From an uncultured Fretibacterium sp. (GTDB lineage: Bacteria > Synergistota > Synergistia > Synergistales > Aminobacteriaceae): a DNA stretch of 9,714 nt. Within the stretch, counting starts at the first letter, position 1. Every line of letters starts with the position of its first letter. The position numbers and the translations under genes are program-made. Positions 1 through 6,842 of this stretch are shown one piece after another. A model generated the notes under the pieces. It made no database searches, had not been told where the DNA came from, and was given only the letters and a program-made list of their open reading frames with translations. Location of the stretch: NCBI GenBank assembly GCA_937915755.1, contig CALGGR010000090.1, forward strand, positions 1-9,714, in the 5' to 3' direction.

Positions 1-1
1 C

Positions 2-658
2 TGCTCGGTAGGCGATGTCGACGGCGACGGCCAGTACGAGCTCTTCGTGAAGTGGGATCCCTCCAACTCGAAGGATAACTCGCAGGGCGGCATCACCGAC
101 AACGTCTTCATCGATTGCTATAAACTGGACGGCACGCGGCTGTGGCGCATCGACCTGGGCCGCAACATCCGCGCCGGCGCCCACTATACGCAGTTCATGG
201 TGTACGACTTTGACGGCGACGGAAAGGCGGAGATGGCTGTAAAATCCGCTCCGGGAACTGAGATGACGAGATTCGGCTCTGACGGGAGGGTGATCTCCAG
301 GGAGTATATCACGCTTCCGGACGAGGATGTGAGAGCCGGAGTCACAAATGAGGACGACTATGTGTGCTCCGGTGAGGCGTACAGGGAGCATCTGGTGCGT
401 GTGTTCATGGACTGGACGGAGCATGCGGAGGTAAAGGCGGGGCGGTGGCCGGGAACGCTTGAGGAGTGCTTCGGCATACCCGTGAGGTATGAGTATCCAT
501 TGACTCTGGCTGACGCAAGGGAACTGGTTGAATATTTTACAGACGAAACCTTTACTTCGTCTAACCCCATATATTCAGTTGTCAAAAAACTGTTTTACTT
601 CATTCGATGTCTTGTTCGTCAACTCAGCTCAGAACTATGTGATTCACCGAATATTTAA
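2..658 (+). pseudogene. Rhamnogalacturonan lyase fragment (PL11-like), lacking 5' end and 3' part
   Basis: The frame is open from base 2, so the gene begins outside the window. The recognisable part runs to about base 547. It shows two calcium-binding-type DxDGDG repeats (GDVDGDGQYEL, then YDFDGDGKAEM), the stretch KWDPSNSKDNSQ and RIDLGRNIRAGAHYTQFMVYD. These are hallmark sequences of family PL11 rhamnogalacturonan lyases, secreted enzymes that cut the pectin backbone by beta-elimination. A following segment (EAYREHLVRVFMDW, then AGRWPGTLEECFGI) matches an insert I remember from clostridial members of this family. After YFTDE the protein becomes TFTSSNPIYSVVKK and the DNA turns A+T-rich. The expected glycine-rich propeller sequence (GPEYLTVF type) never appears, and the frame stops at 658. 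A full enzyme exceeds 500 residues, so this is a truncated piece, presumably inactive. Family identity is confident; the cause of truncation is not known. Confidence 0.75.
541..562. repeat. 7-bp inverted repeat at the lyase break point
   Basis: AGACGAA (541-547) and TTCGTCT (556-562) are perfect inverted copies around an 8-base loop. They sit exactly where the lyase reading frame stops resembling its family. The repeat may be chance or may mark a recombination site. There is no T-run after it, so it is not a good terminator. Confidence 0.4.
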
Positions 659-995
659 TATATTACTATATATTTGAGTATAAAACAAGTAAATGAATTT
701 AATACTTCAAAACTGCATTGTAAAGATAAAACAAAATAGCAAGAATAGGCTATCTCTGTTTAATAGTTTTTGTTGCTCTGAATATATCTCAAATTTGTAT
801 TTTAACGCTATTCCATATTTGATGTCCCATTTTAAGTGTAGAATAACCGCTGATGTATTGTCAGCTTTATTCTCTTTTGTCTACAGATTGATAGTATAAA
901 ACTATTAAAAAGTAAATATTTTTATATTATACATAAAAATATTATTATGTTAGTATCATTAACAACAAATCTTTATTCAAGGGGGCTCTTTCATT
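659..995. other. A+T-rich intergenic region upstream of aroD
   Basis: About 340 bases without a convincing gene. It is much richer in A and T than the lyase fragment to its left. A 68-codon frame at 693-899 has no ribosome binding site, an erratic composition and no recognisable motif. The right part must carry the promoter of the aroD operon. No single -35/-10 pair stands out because many TATTAT and TATAAA boxes occur (for example 895-900 and 925-930). An 11-bp inverted repeat lies at 915-943 and is described separately. Confidence 0.6.
915..943. promoter_or_regulatory. Perfect 11-bp inverted repeat, candidate operator of the aroD operon
   Basis: AATATTTTTAT (915-925) and ATAAAAATATT (933-943) are exact inverted copies separated by 7 bases. 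The repeat ends 52 bases before the aroD start codon and about 35 bases before its ribosome binding site, so it overlaps the likely promoter. The dyad spacing suits binding by a dimeric regulator that would answer to the operon's substrate. No regulator gene lies next to it in the window. Because the region is so A+T-rich, a chance palindrome is possible. Confidence 0.4.
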
Positions 996-1787
996 ATGAA
1001 AGCTGTCAAGATTCGTGGAGTCGAGCTTGGCTTCGGTGTTCCAAAAACAATCGTGCCTATCGTGGCAAAAACAAGAGAAGCAATTCTCGAAAAAGCGGCA
1101 GAGATCAATCAACTTCCTGTTGATTTAGTAGAATGGCGCGCGGATTTCTATGAGGGACTCTTTAACGCTCCCGTCATGCTTGAGACACTGAAGGCTTTAC
1201 GTTCGGCTCTGGGCAACACACCGATACTCTTCACAATTCGCACAAAGCCCGAAGGCGGAGAAGTTGCGCCGTCTTTTGAGGACTATGCTAACACAAACAT
1301 TGCTGTGGCTAAGTCGGGAAATGCTGACCTCGTTGATGTTGAGATGTTCTGGGGCAATACTGACTGGAATGCACCGGCATCAGCAGTTTCAAAGAAACTT
1401 GTCGACGATATTCATTCAGCAGGATGCCTTGTCGTCGGATCAAGACACGATTTCTCAGCTACACCTTCACAGGCAGAGATGGTAGCTACTCTGCGTAACC
1501 AGCAGTCCGCAGGTGCAGACATTCCCAAAGCCGCAGTAATGCCCAAAACCAAGGGTGATGTACTTACGGTGCTCGATGCCTCTTATGAGTTTGCAAGCAA
1601 ATATGCAGACCGTCCATTTCTCACGATTTCGATGGGGCCAAAGGGGATGATGAGCAGGGTCGCGTGTGAGCTTTCGGGTTCTTGTATGACGTTCGGAGCA
1701 GCGGGACAGGCAAGTGCACCTGGACAAATGCAGGTCGGCGAGCTAAAGGGACTGCTTGAGCTGGTTCACAGAGCACAACAGGAGTAA
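996..1787 (+). CDS. aroD: Type I 3-dehydroquinate dehydratase
   Basis: Cytoplasmic enzyme converting 3-dehydroquinate to 3-dehydroshikimate by syn elimination through a Schiff base. It serves aromatic amino acid synthesis or, run with quinate/shikimate dehydrogenases, quinate breakdown. The length of 263 residues is normal. All class I active-site residues are visible: E46 and R48 in VEWRAD, R82 and E86 in TIRTKPEGGE, H151 in GSRHDFSATP, Schiff-base K178 in DIPKAAVMP, R221 in MSRVACELSGS, and Q238/Q244 in GQASAPGQ. The ATG follows an AAGGGGG ribosome binding site at 979-985. It is the first gene of the operon, and the next start codon lies 13 bases beyond its stop. Linkage to a solute importer, rather than to other aro genes, suggests a role in using an imported cyclohexane carboxylate. 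That role is inference; a housekeeping aroD that merely sits beside the transporter is the alternative. Confidence 0.95.
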   Translation: MKAVKIRGVELGFGVPKTIVPIVAKTREAILEKAAEINQLPVDLVEWRADFYEGLFNAPVMLETLKALRSALGNTPILFTIRTKPEGGEVAPSFEDYANTNIAVAKSGNADLVDVEMFWGNTDWNAPASAVSKKLVDDIHSAGCLVVGSRHDFSATPSQAEMVATLRNQQSAGADIPKAAVMPKTKGDVLTVLDASYEFASKYADRPFLTISMGPKGMMSRVACELSGSCMTFGAAGQASAPGQMQVGELKGLLELVHRAQQE

Positions 1788-1800
1788 CGGAGGTCATTCG

Positions 1801-2745
1801 ATGAAGAAACTGCTTACGGTTACGCTGATGATGATTCTTTGCGCGAATCCTATATTTGCTGCACAAGGCATCATCGGCTGGGCAGCTGGGGGCGGGACTG
1901 ATACCCTCATGAGAAATCTCACTGCACAGATGAATGGTCAGATTGATCCGGTGAACAGAACAGGACTCGCAGGAGCTATGGCTACACTTTACGTGTATGG
2001 TCAGCCAGCGGACGGTCAGACTCTCCTAATGAATGCAGAGAATCCTACTCTCTATAAGCTGCTCGGATACAGTGATGTTGATTACGACGATTTTGAGTGT
2101 GTGCTTCTGGTCGCTACGGAAGTTGTGGGCGTAATTGTACCTGCGGGGTCAAAGTGGCAGACATTCACGGAGATAGTTGAAGCTGCTAAAAACGGACACG
2201 AGATTGTCGAGGCAACTACCAACGTCGGAGGAATGCCTTGGACGCTCACAGCAATGCTCGGGAATATCACCGGTGCTTCATTCATTCAAGAATGGTACTC
2301 AGGAGATATGGCAGCAAGGGACGCGGTCATAAATGGCAAGGCAGATTTCACGTTCTGTAAATTGCAGATGGGACGCAATTTGTTCAGGGATGGCAAGCTC
2401 AGATTCATATCTCTCATTCATAATGAGAAGATCGACGGCTGGGATGTACCATTGATCACTGACGAATACCCTACATTTGCTGAAAATCTCCCGTGGGGGC
2501 CGTTCTACGGAGTTTTCATGAAGAAGGGTACTGCTCCAGACGTGATTGCTAAGTGGCGTGAGGAGTTCATGAAAGCCTATAACTCTGAGCCATTCCAGAA
2601 ATGGCTCGCAGAGACAAAGATGACTCCTTTGGGCTTGAGCGGTGAAGAGGCCATGACGTTTATTCGTGAATGGCAGGCAAGAACTCTCGCGGTTCTCTCG
2701 AAAGCTAACCTGAATATGAACTTCAGGTTCAATGTAGGGGAGTGA
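1801..2745 (+). CDS. TctC/Bug-family periplasmic solute-binding protein
   Basis: Secreted binding protein of 314 residues, close to the usual length for tripartite tricarboxylate transporter receptors. It begins with a signal peptide (MKK, a hydrophobic stretch, then NPIFA, with cleavage near residue 20). The mature part shows the family pattern: GWAAGGGTDTLMRNL in the carboxylate-binding loop, NRTGLAGAMATLYV followed by PADGQTLL, a YDDFECV segment leading to VGVIVPAGSKW, and the second-domain loop NVGGMPWTLTAMLG. Family members bind di- and tricarboxylates, nicotinate and similar acids through two water molecules. The ATG was chosen because CGGAGGT lies at 1788-1794; the longer upstream frame overlaps aroD and would spoil the signal peptide. 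The ligand cannot be read from sequence. Its partners downstream are TRAP-type, not TctAB, which is unusual. The stop codon overlaps the ribosome binding site of the next gene. Confidence 0.88.
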   Translation: MKKLLTVTLMMILCANPIFAAQGIIGWAAGGGTDTLMRNLTAQMNGQIDPVNRTGLAGAMATLYVYGQPADGQTLLMNAENPTLYKLLGYSDVDYDDFECVLLVATEVVGVIVPAGSKWQTFTEIVEAAKNGHEIVEATTNVGGMPWTLTAMLGNITGASFIQEWYSGDMAARDAVINGKADFTFCKLQMGRNLFRDGKLRFISLIHNEKIDGWDVPLITDEYPTFAENLPWGPFYGVFMKKGTAPDVIAKWREEFMKAYNSEPFQKWLAETKMTPLGLSGEEAMTFIREWQARTLAVLSKANLNMNFRFNVGE

Positions 2746-2751
2746 TAAATT

Positions 2752-3195
2752 ATGAGCGATCACAAAAGCGGCGGCCTTGAGCTGAATGTAATATTCTTCA
2801 TCTTCTTGCTGATATGCCTTGCGACTCTTGTTGACATCATTCCAGGCATCAACGGTAGCATCTGGGCTGTGAGGCTCTACGGAATAGTATGCTTGATCGG
2901 AGTAATCTTCTGTGCACGCAAAGGTCTGTTCATGGCAATAGACTCCTTTGTCCTGCTTTACTCCGAAGCTCTCCAGAAGACTCTAATGAAGCTGAATCAG
3001 ATTCTTATGCTTGCCGGATACGTTCTGCTTGAAATTGCGTTAATCGTTGGCTTCAAGAAGTACCTTGCTGATGATTTGTTTTCCTCCGCATCATTTGATG
3101 ATGTATGGAACGGCGTGCTATATGTCCTGTCGCTGATAGTATATCCTGTATCTCTGCTGTATTTAGTCCGCGACATCTTCAAGAAGGGGGAATAG
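2752..3195 (+). CDS. TRAP transporter small membrane subunit (DctQ-like)
   Basis: Small integral membrane protein of 147 residues with about four hydrophobic segments: roughly residues 11-31, 40-58, 82-102 and 122-142. The sequence CARKGLFMAIDSFVLLYSE after the second segment resembles the DctQ signature (an RKGEHI-like turn, then an amphipathic helix). The short length and four helices would also suit TctB, so I assign DctQ mainly from that motif and from the clear DctM that follows. The small subunit forms a complex with the large one in the inner membrane and helps dock the binding protein. The ATG is preceded by AGGGGAG at 2736-2742, which overlaps the end of the binding-protein gene, and the gap to that gene is only 6 bases. 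The next start lies 2 bases after its stop, so the genes are probably translationally coupled. Confidence 0.78.
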   Translation: MSDHKSGGLELNVIFFIFLLICLATLVDIIPGINGSIWAVRLYGIVCLIGVIFCARKGLFMAIDSFVLLYSEALQKTLMKLNQILMLAGYVLLEIALIVGFKKYLADDLFSSASFDDVWNGVLYVLSLIVYPVSLLYLVRDIFKKGE

Positions 3196-3197
3196 TT

Positions 3198-4481
3198 ATG
3201 CTCGTTACTGTATTTGTCGTTCTGTTCTTCCTGATGCTCGCACTGGGACTGCCGATATTCTTCAGCATGGTACTTTCTTCTGCTCTGCCTCTCTTCCCTG
3301 GCTTAGTATCGTTTGTGCAGTTTGCTGGCTGGTCAGTCGCCAAGACCATGAACGCAACAGGAGTACCTATAGTGCTGTTCATCATTGCGGGTCAGGTTAT
3401 GTCCAGCGGAAAGCTCACCGAGAAAATCTATGACGTCTTCAACTACTTCTTGGGAGCTAAGACAGGATTCATGCCTATCGTCTGCATATTGACTGCAATG
3501 TTCTACAGCTCAATATCAGGCAGTGCCACAGCAGTTACAGCGGCAGTCGGCGGAATGTGCTTGCCCCTGCTAATCGAAATGGGTTATGACAATGCATTCT
3601 GCACATCTATTCTCATGTGCGCTGGAGTGTTAGGCTTCCTCATTCCTCCGAGTACACCGCTGACCGTAGTAATAGGCCTTGCAGATTTAGACCTGACTAC
3701 CGGATATTACGGCGGTGCAGTTCTCGGAATAGCGATAGGTCTTATGCTGATAGTCTATGCGTACCTGTACTGTCTCATCAATGGCAACGGAAATCCTGAA
3801 GTCATCATGTCGCATCACAATAAAATCCGTGCTATGGGCTTCGCAAAAGTCTTCTCTGATGGAATATGGGCGTTGCTCTCACCGTTAATCATTCTCGGCG
3901 GAATCTTCAGCGGATTGTTTACAGTAGCACAGGCCGCAGTTGTATCGGTAGTCTATGGCGCAATAGTCAGCGTGATGATCTACAAAACCTTGACGTGGAA
4001 ACAATGCATTGACACGATAAAAGAGGGCCTTGAAGTTGCTGTGCCACTGTTGGTCGTACTCTTTGCGGCTAACATTCTGAGTTCATGCCTTGAGGCCTTG
4101 AATGCTGCCACAGTTATTGCGGGCTTAATTGAGAAATCAGGGGCCGGTGCAATGCTGGTAACGTTCATGATCATGGCTGCGCTTTTCGTACTGGGTATGT
4201 TCATGGACTCAGGGACTGCATGCTATATGCTTGTGCCTATAGTCCTACCGGTAGCTTTCAAGCTCGGGGTTGAACCGTATCACCTGCTTGTAGGCATGGT
4301 TGGAATCCAGAGCATAGGGCTTGTAACTCCTCCTGTAGGGCTTGCGTTATTTACTATGCTTCCAATCTCGAAGCTCTCGGTTGGTGAAATAAGCAAAAAA
4401 TTATGGGTACCGCTAATCCTGTTTATCCTTATGTGCTTTGCGTTCACCATGTTTCCAGGCTTCACTGCTTGGATAAGCTGA
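3198..4481 (+). CDS. TRAP transporter large permease subunit (DctM family)
   Basis: The transport channel of a secondary, ion-driven importer: 427 residues with about a dozen hydrophobic segments, the usual DctM size. Family signatures are plain: LALGLPIFFSMVLSS at the N terminus, GQVMSSGKLTEKIYD, SSISGSATAVTAAVGGM, GVLGFLIPPSTPLTVVIG, and in the second half FMDSGTACYMLVPIVLPV and QSIGLVTPPVGLALF. The paired SGSATA and PPVG-type re-entrant motifs mark the two inverted halves that bind substrate and sodium. The start is the ATG after AAGGGGGAA (3184-3191); the frame extends upstream but only as overlap with the small subunit. Its TGA stop is embedded in the ribosome binding site of the following zinc-ribbon gene. 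The substrate is probably an organic acid; the aroD linkage suggests a shikimate-type acid, which is inference. Confidence 0.93.
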   Translation: MLVTVFVVLFFLMLALGLPIFFSMVLSSALPLFPGLVSFVQFAGWSVAKTMNATGVPIVLFIIAGQVMSSGKLTEKIYDVFNYFLGAKTGFMPIVCILTAMFYSSISGSATAVTAAVGGMCLPLLIEMGYDNAFCTSILMCAGVLGFLIPPSTPLTVVIGLADLDLTTGYYGGAVLGIAIGLMLIVYAYLYCLINGNGNPEVIMSHHNKIRAMGFAKVFSDGIWALLSPLIILGGIFSGLFTVAQAAVVSVVYGAIVSVMIYKTLTWKQCIDTIKEGLEVAVPLLVVLFAANILSSCLEALNAATVIAGLIEKSGAGAMLVTFMIMAALFVLGMFMDSGTACYMLVPIVLPVAFKLGVEPYHLLVGMVGIQSIGLVTPPVGLALFTMLPISKLSVGEISKKLWVPLILFILMCFAFTMFPGFTAWIS

Positions 4482-4495
4482 GGAGGTGAAGCATA

Positions 4496-4747
4496 GTGAA
4501 GACATGTCCGGCCTGTAACGTAAACCTTGAGCCTAAAACTAATGGTTACGCAATGGGGAGCGTATTGGCTCACGACAGAATACACGCAGATGTATATGTG
4601 TGCCCTAAGTGCAAGGGAATCTATCTGTATGAGAGTGAGAATGACAACATGATGAAGTGCCCTGTTTGCGGGAATATGCATCATGTTGGCGAAAAGTGCC
4701 TGTATTGCGAGCTAAACAGGATACCTGGAGCAAATGCAGCAAGTTAG
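4496..4747 (+). CDS. Small double zinc-ribbon protein of unknown function
   Basis: A short cytoplasmic protein of 83 residues starting with GTG after a perfect AGGAGGTG (4481-4488). That ribosome binding site begins at the last base of the dctM stop codon, so the gene clearly belongs to the operon. It has four CxxC knuckles: C4/C7 (CPAC), C36/C39 (CPKC), C55/C58 (CPVC) and C68/C71 (CLYC). The first two pairs and the last two pairs would each make one zinc ribbon. No enzymatic motif, signal peptide or membrane segment is seen. Such ribbons often act in nucleic acid or protein binding. Here the protein could be a regulator or accessory factor of the transporter, but nothing in the sequence proves this. 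The coding frame is secure; the function is unknown. Confidence 0.8.
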   Translation: MKTCPACNVNLEPKTNGYAMGSVLAHDRIHADVYVCPKCKGIYLYESENDNMMKCPVCGNMHHVGEKCLYCELNRIPGANAAS

Positions 4748-4769
4748 TTAATGTATTTCTCCTGACTAG

Positions 4770-4811
4770 TAAATACCCTCTGGTCTCTTGATCTGGGGTA
4801 TTTATTTAATT
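4770..4811 (+). terminator. Rho-independent terminator, possibly bidirectional
   Basis: TAAATACCC (4770-4778) pairs with GGGTATTTA (4796-4804) around a 17-base loop, extendable by a T-G pair inside. A T-rich run (TATTTATTTAATT) follows. It lies 20 bases after the zinc-ribbon stop and closes the aroD operon. The convergent minus-strand operon ends at 4862, so the same hairpin may stop transcription from that side too, though its T-run is weaker in that direction. Confidence 0.65.
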
Positions 4812-4861
4812 CAGTAGAACTTTTGCTATAGTTTTGCTTTTCTTTCAAGACGCTGCTATAT

Positions 4862-5080
4862 TTATTTATAATATATATGTTTGATCTCATACTCTCGCTT
4901 TATCGTCGCACTCTTGCTTTCACATTCTTCGGTGTACACCAGTTCAACAGGCCATCTGCTTCTCGTGTATTTCGCACCTTTGCCGGAGTTATGTGCGGCA
5001 ATCCGGCACTCCAAGTCATTCGTCCAACCGCAATAGAGACTTCCGTCAGAGCATCTCAATAAATAGACAAAGCACTTCAC
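4862..5080 (-). CDS. GIY-YIG domain protein (UPF0213/YhbQ-like)
   Basis: A single-domain GIY-YIG nuclease-superfamily protein of 72 residues. The core motifs are present: VYLLRC (Y6) and YCGWTNDL (Y16-C17-G18), R26 in the helix, H30 in AAHNSGKGAKYT, and metal-binding E63 in KREYEIK. Stand-alone members of this group are thought to act on DNA ends or nicks, but their cellular role is poorly defined. The GTG start at 5078-5080 was chosen because it gives the family's normal N terminus and overlaps the upstream dioxygenase stop as GTGA, a typical coupling arrangement. A longer frame to 5122 would only read through that gene. The C terminus is shorter than usual: after KREYEIK the common lysine- and leucine-rich tail is replaced by HIYYK and a stop in A+T-rich DNA. 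Confidence 0.85.
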   Translation of the reverse strand: MKCFVYLLRCSDGSLYCGWTNDLECRIAAHNSGKGAKYTRSRWPVELVYTEECESKSATIKREYEIKHIYYK

Positions 5081-5853
5081 GAAAAAATGAAGCCCGTCAT
5101 CGCCATTGAGCCAAGGTTGCATACATTGTTAAAGACCTCAACTCTGTCTCCGTCCGCAGCTCCAAGGCAATATATTATTGGCAAATAATGCTCTGGTGTC
5201 GGAACTGCATATTTCGCTTCAGGTCCGGTTTCGTAATGAAGCACATTCTCATATGCACCTTTTGTCAGTGAATCAATAATGTATTGATTGAATTTCAACG
5301 CCTTATCAGTTCCGTTGGGGTTGTCCCATTCTACAAGACGCAGATTGTGTACAATATTTCCGCTCCCAAATATCAAGTAACCCTCGTTTCGCAGGACAGA
5401 TAGCTTTTTCCCGAGCTCTATTATCTTTTCCGCAGGGATAGTTGCATTAGCAGACAACTGGACCACAGGAATATCTGCTTTCGGAAACATGTGCACAAGC
5501 ACTGTCCAACTTCCGTGATCAACACCCCAGCTATTATCCACAGCAACACCACTGCCGAGAAGCTCGGTAACACGCTCCGAAAGTTCTTGGCAGCCCTTAA
5601 CAGGATATTTCACTTCGTACAGTTCTTTGGGGAAGCCGTACATATCGTATATCTGCTCAGGTTCTTCGGCTGTTTGCACAAATGTGCCTTTCGTATACCA
5701 ATGTGCTGAGATTGCGAGTATCGCTTTAGGCTTACCGTATTGCTGCAAGACTTTCTCTCCGATTTGACGCATTCCTCTTGTGAGTTCATCATCCTGAAGC
5801 GCTATCATCGGGCTTCCGTGTCCTGAAAATATAACGGGCATTCTTTTCATCAT
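5077..5853 (-). CDS. LigB/DODA-type extradiol dioxygenase (YgiD-like)
   Basis: Cytoplasmic class III extradiol ring-cleavage dioxygenase of 258 residues, closest in motif pattern to 4,5-DOPA dioxygenase YgiD. Metal-binding histidines are visible: H12 in IFSGHGSP, H51 in ISAHW and H222 in PTPEHYLP. The acid-base histidine H113 in GVDHGSW and SGNIVHNL around H169 are also present. The known reaction opens catechol rings with O2 and a mononuclear metal. The substrate here is unknown, and in an anaerobe the protein may do something else. The ATG at 5851-5853 follows AAGGAG (5863-5868) at 9 bases; the frame continues upstream but without a better site. It lies 47 bases after the hydrolase and shares a GTGA overlap with the GIY-YIG gene, so the three form one operon. 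Confidence 0.9.
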   Translation of the reverse strand: MMKRMPVIFSGHGSPMIALQDDELTRGMRQIGEKVLQQYGKPKAILAISAHWYTKGTFVQTAEEPEQIYDMYGFPKELYEVKYPVKGCQELSERVTELLGSGVAVDNSWGVDHGSWTVLVHMFPKADIPVVQLSANATIPAEKIIELGKKLSVLRNEGYLIFGSGNIVHNLRLVEWDNPNGTDKALKFNQYIIDSLTKGAYENVLHYETGPEAKYAVPTPEHYLPIIYCLGAADGDRVEVFNNVCNLGSMAMTGFIFS

Positions 5854-5900
5854 TTTCACAGTCTCCTTTTTAATATTGTGAGCGAACCTCAATAGTGATC

Positions 5901-6842
5901 TTACTTGCTACAAGCCTGCTTCCACAGCCCCACAGCTTCTTCCAGCCAGCCTGCCGCTTCTCCATAATCACCAAGTCCGAAACCGTGTCCGCCATGTTCT
6001 ACGGCTTTGAAGCCACATAGGATATTTTCTTTTTGCATTTTCTCAACCGCTCTCTGTGAATCTTCAAAAGCAATGATCGGATCATCCTTGCAATGAAATA
6101 TGTAGAATGGTGGAACGCCTTTAAGCAGTCTACTTATGAGCGAATACTCGTCCTGTTGAGCTGTTGTGAATCCCTCTCCAAACATTGTCACACAGATACT
6201 GTGCATTACCTCAGATGTATCTCTCACCTCAAGCATTGGGTAGCCACACATTACGCAGGCTGGGGCTGGCAAGCCGAAGTTCTTTGCCCCAAGCTCTTCC
6301 GTAGCAAAAGATGAAACCAAATGACCGCCGGCAGAGAAGCCAACTACAGCATAATTATCCGCTCTTACTCCGAGATTCTTCGCATTACTCAGGATGAATC
6401 TCACTGCCGCCGCAATATCCTCCAAAGGCTTCGGAAACAAAGCAGGTCCTATAATCCGGTAGTTAAGGATAAAGGCATTATAGCCGAGTCTGTTAAATGC
6501 CGCAGCGACTGGAAAACCTTCTTTCAAATGGCACAGAGCCTCATATCCACCGCCCGGACAGATAAGTGCGAAGGGCTTGTCTGGTTCTCCGGCTGACATC
6601 ATGAAGAGAACTGCAGAATTGGGTAGATCGAAAATTCTTGCTCTGTTGCTCCTAGTCGCCGCTTCAAGCGCATTCAAACCGTCAACTATTGTCCGCGGTT
6701 CCCAGTCGTCAAATAGCTCGTGCATTTTCTCTAGAGACAATGAAAGGTCAGGTACGTTGCAGTTTCCCAAAAAATACCTGCTGTATTCCCTGAACACATC
6801 TGCTTGAAGTATTTCGTTGAATGTTGATTTAGTTGTAAACAT
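5901..6842 (-). CDS. Alpha/beta hydrolase (esterase/lipase type)
   Basis: Predicted soluble serine hydrolase of 313 residues without a signal peptide. The fold and catalytic apparatus are clear: oxyanion-hole segment ICPGGGY at about residue 94-100, nucleophile S170 in VVGFSAGGH, acid D254 in HCKDDPII, and base H286 in EHGGHGFGL. This arrangement resembles the BD-FAE/acetyl-esterase type (xylan or other ester hydrolases), which often act on small acylated sugars or phenolic esters. The precise substrate cannot be deduced. The ATG follows AAGGAAG (6849-6855) at 6 bases. It is the first gene of the minus-strand operon, with the dioxygenase next. A hydrolase freeing a phenolic compound and a dioxygenase attacking it would be a coherent pair, but that is inference. 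Confidence 0.9.
   Translation of the reverse strand: MFTTKSTFNEILQADVFREYSRYFLGNCNVPDLSLSLEKMHELFDDWEPRTIVDGLNALEAATRSNRARIFDLPNSAVLFMMSAGEPDKPFALICPGGGYEALCHLKEGFPVAAAFNRLGYNAFILNYRIIGPALFPKPLEDIAAAVRFILSNAKNLGVRADNYAVVGFSAGGHLVSSFATEELGAKNFGLPAPACVMCGYPMLEVRDTSEVMHSICVTMFGEGFTTAQQDEYSLISRLLKGVPPFYIFHCKDDPIIAFEDSQRAVEKMQKENILCGFKAVEHGGHGFGLGDYGEAAGWLEEAVGLWKQACSK

Noticed and set aside
530..656. GAATATTT at 530-537 and 649-656 as a target-site duplication around an inserted element
   Set aside because: The 8-mer is A+T-rich and likely by chance. The interval has no terminal inverted repeats, and homology to the lyase does not resume on the far side.
693..899. Open frame of 68 codons in the region before aroD
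   Set aside because: No ribosome binding site, unusual residue mix, no motif, and it lies in A+T-rich intergenic DNA where chance frames are expected.
2299..2763. Long minus-strand frame of 154 codons opposite the binding-protein gene
   Set aside because: It is the shadow of a well-supported gene, with no motif or ribosome binding site of its own.
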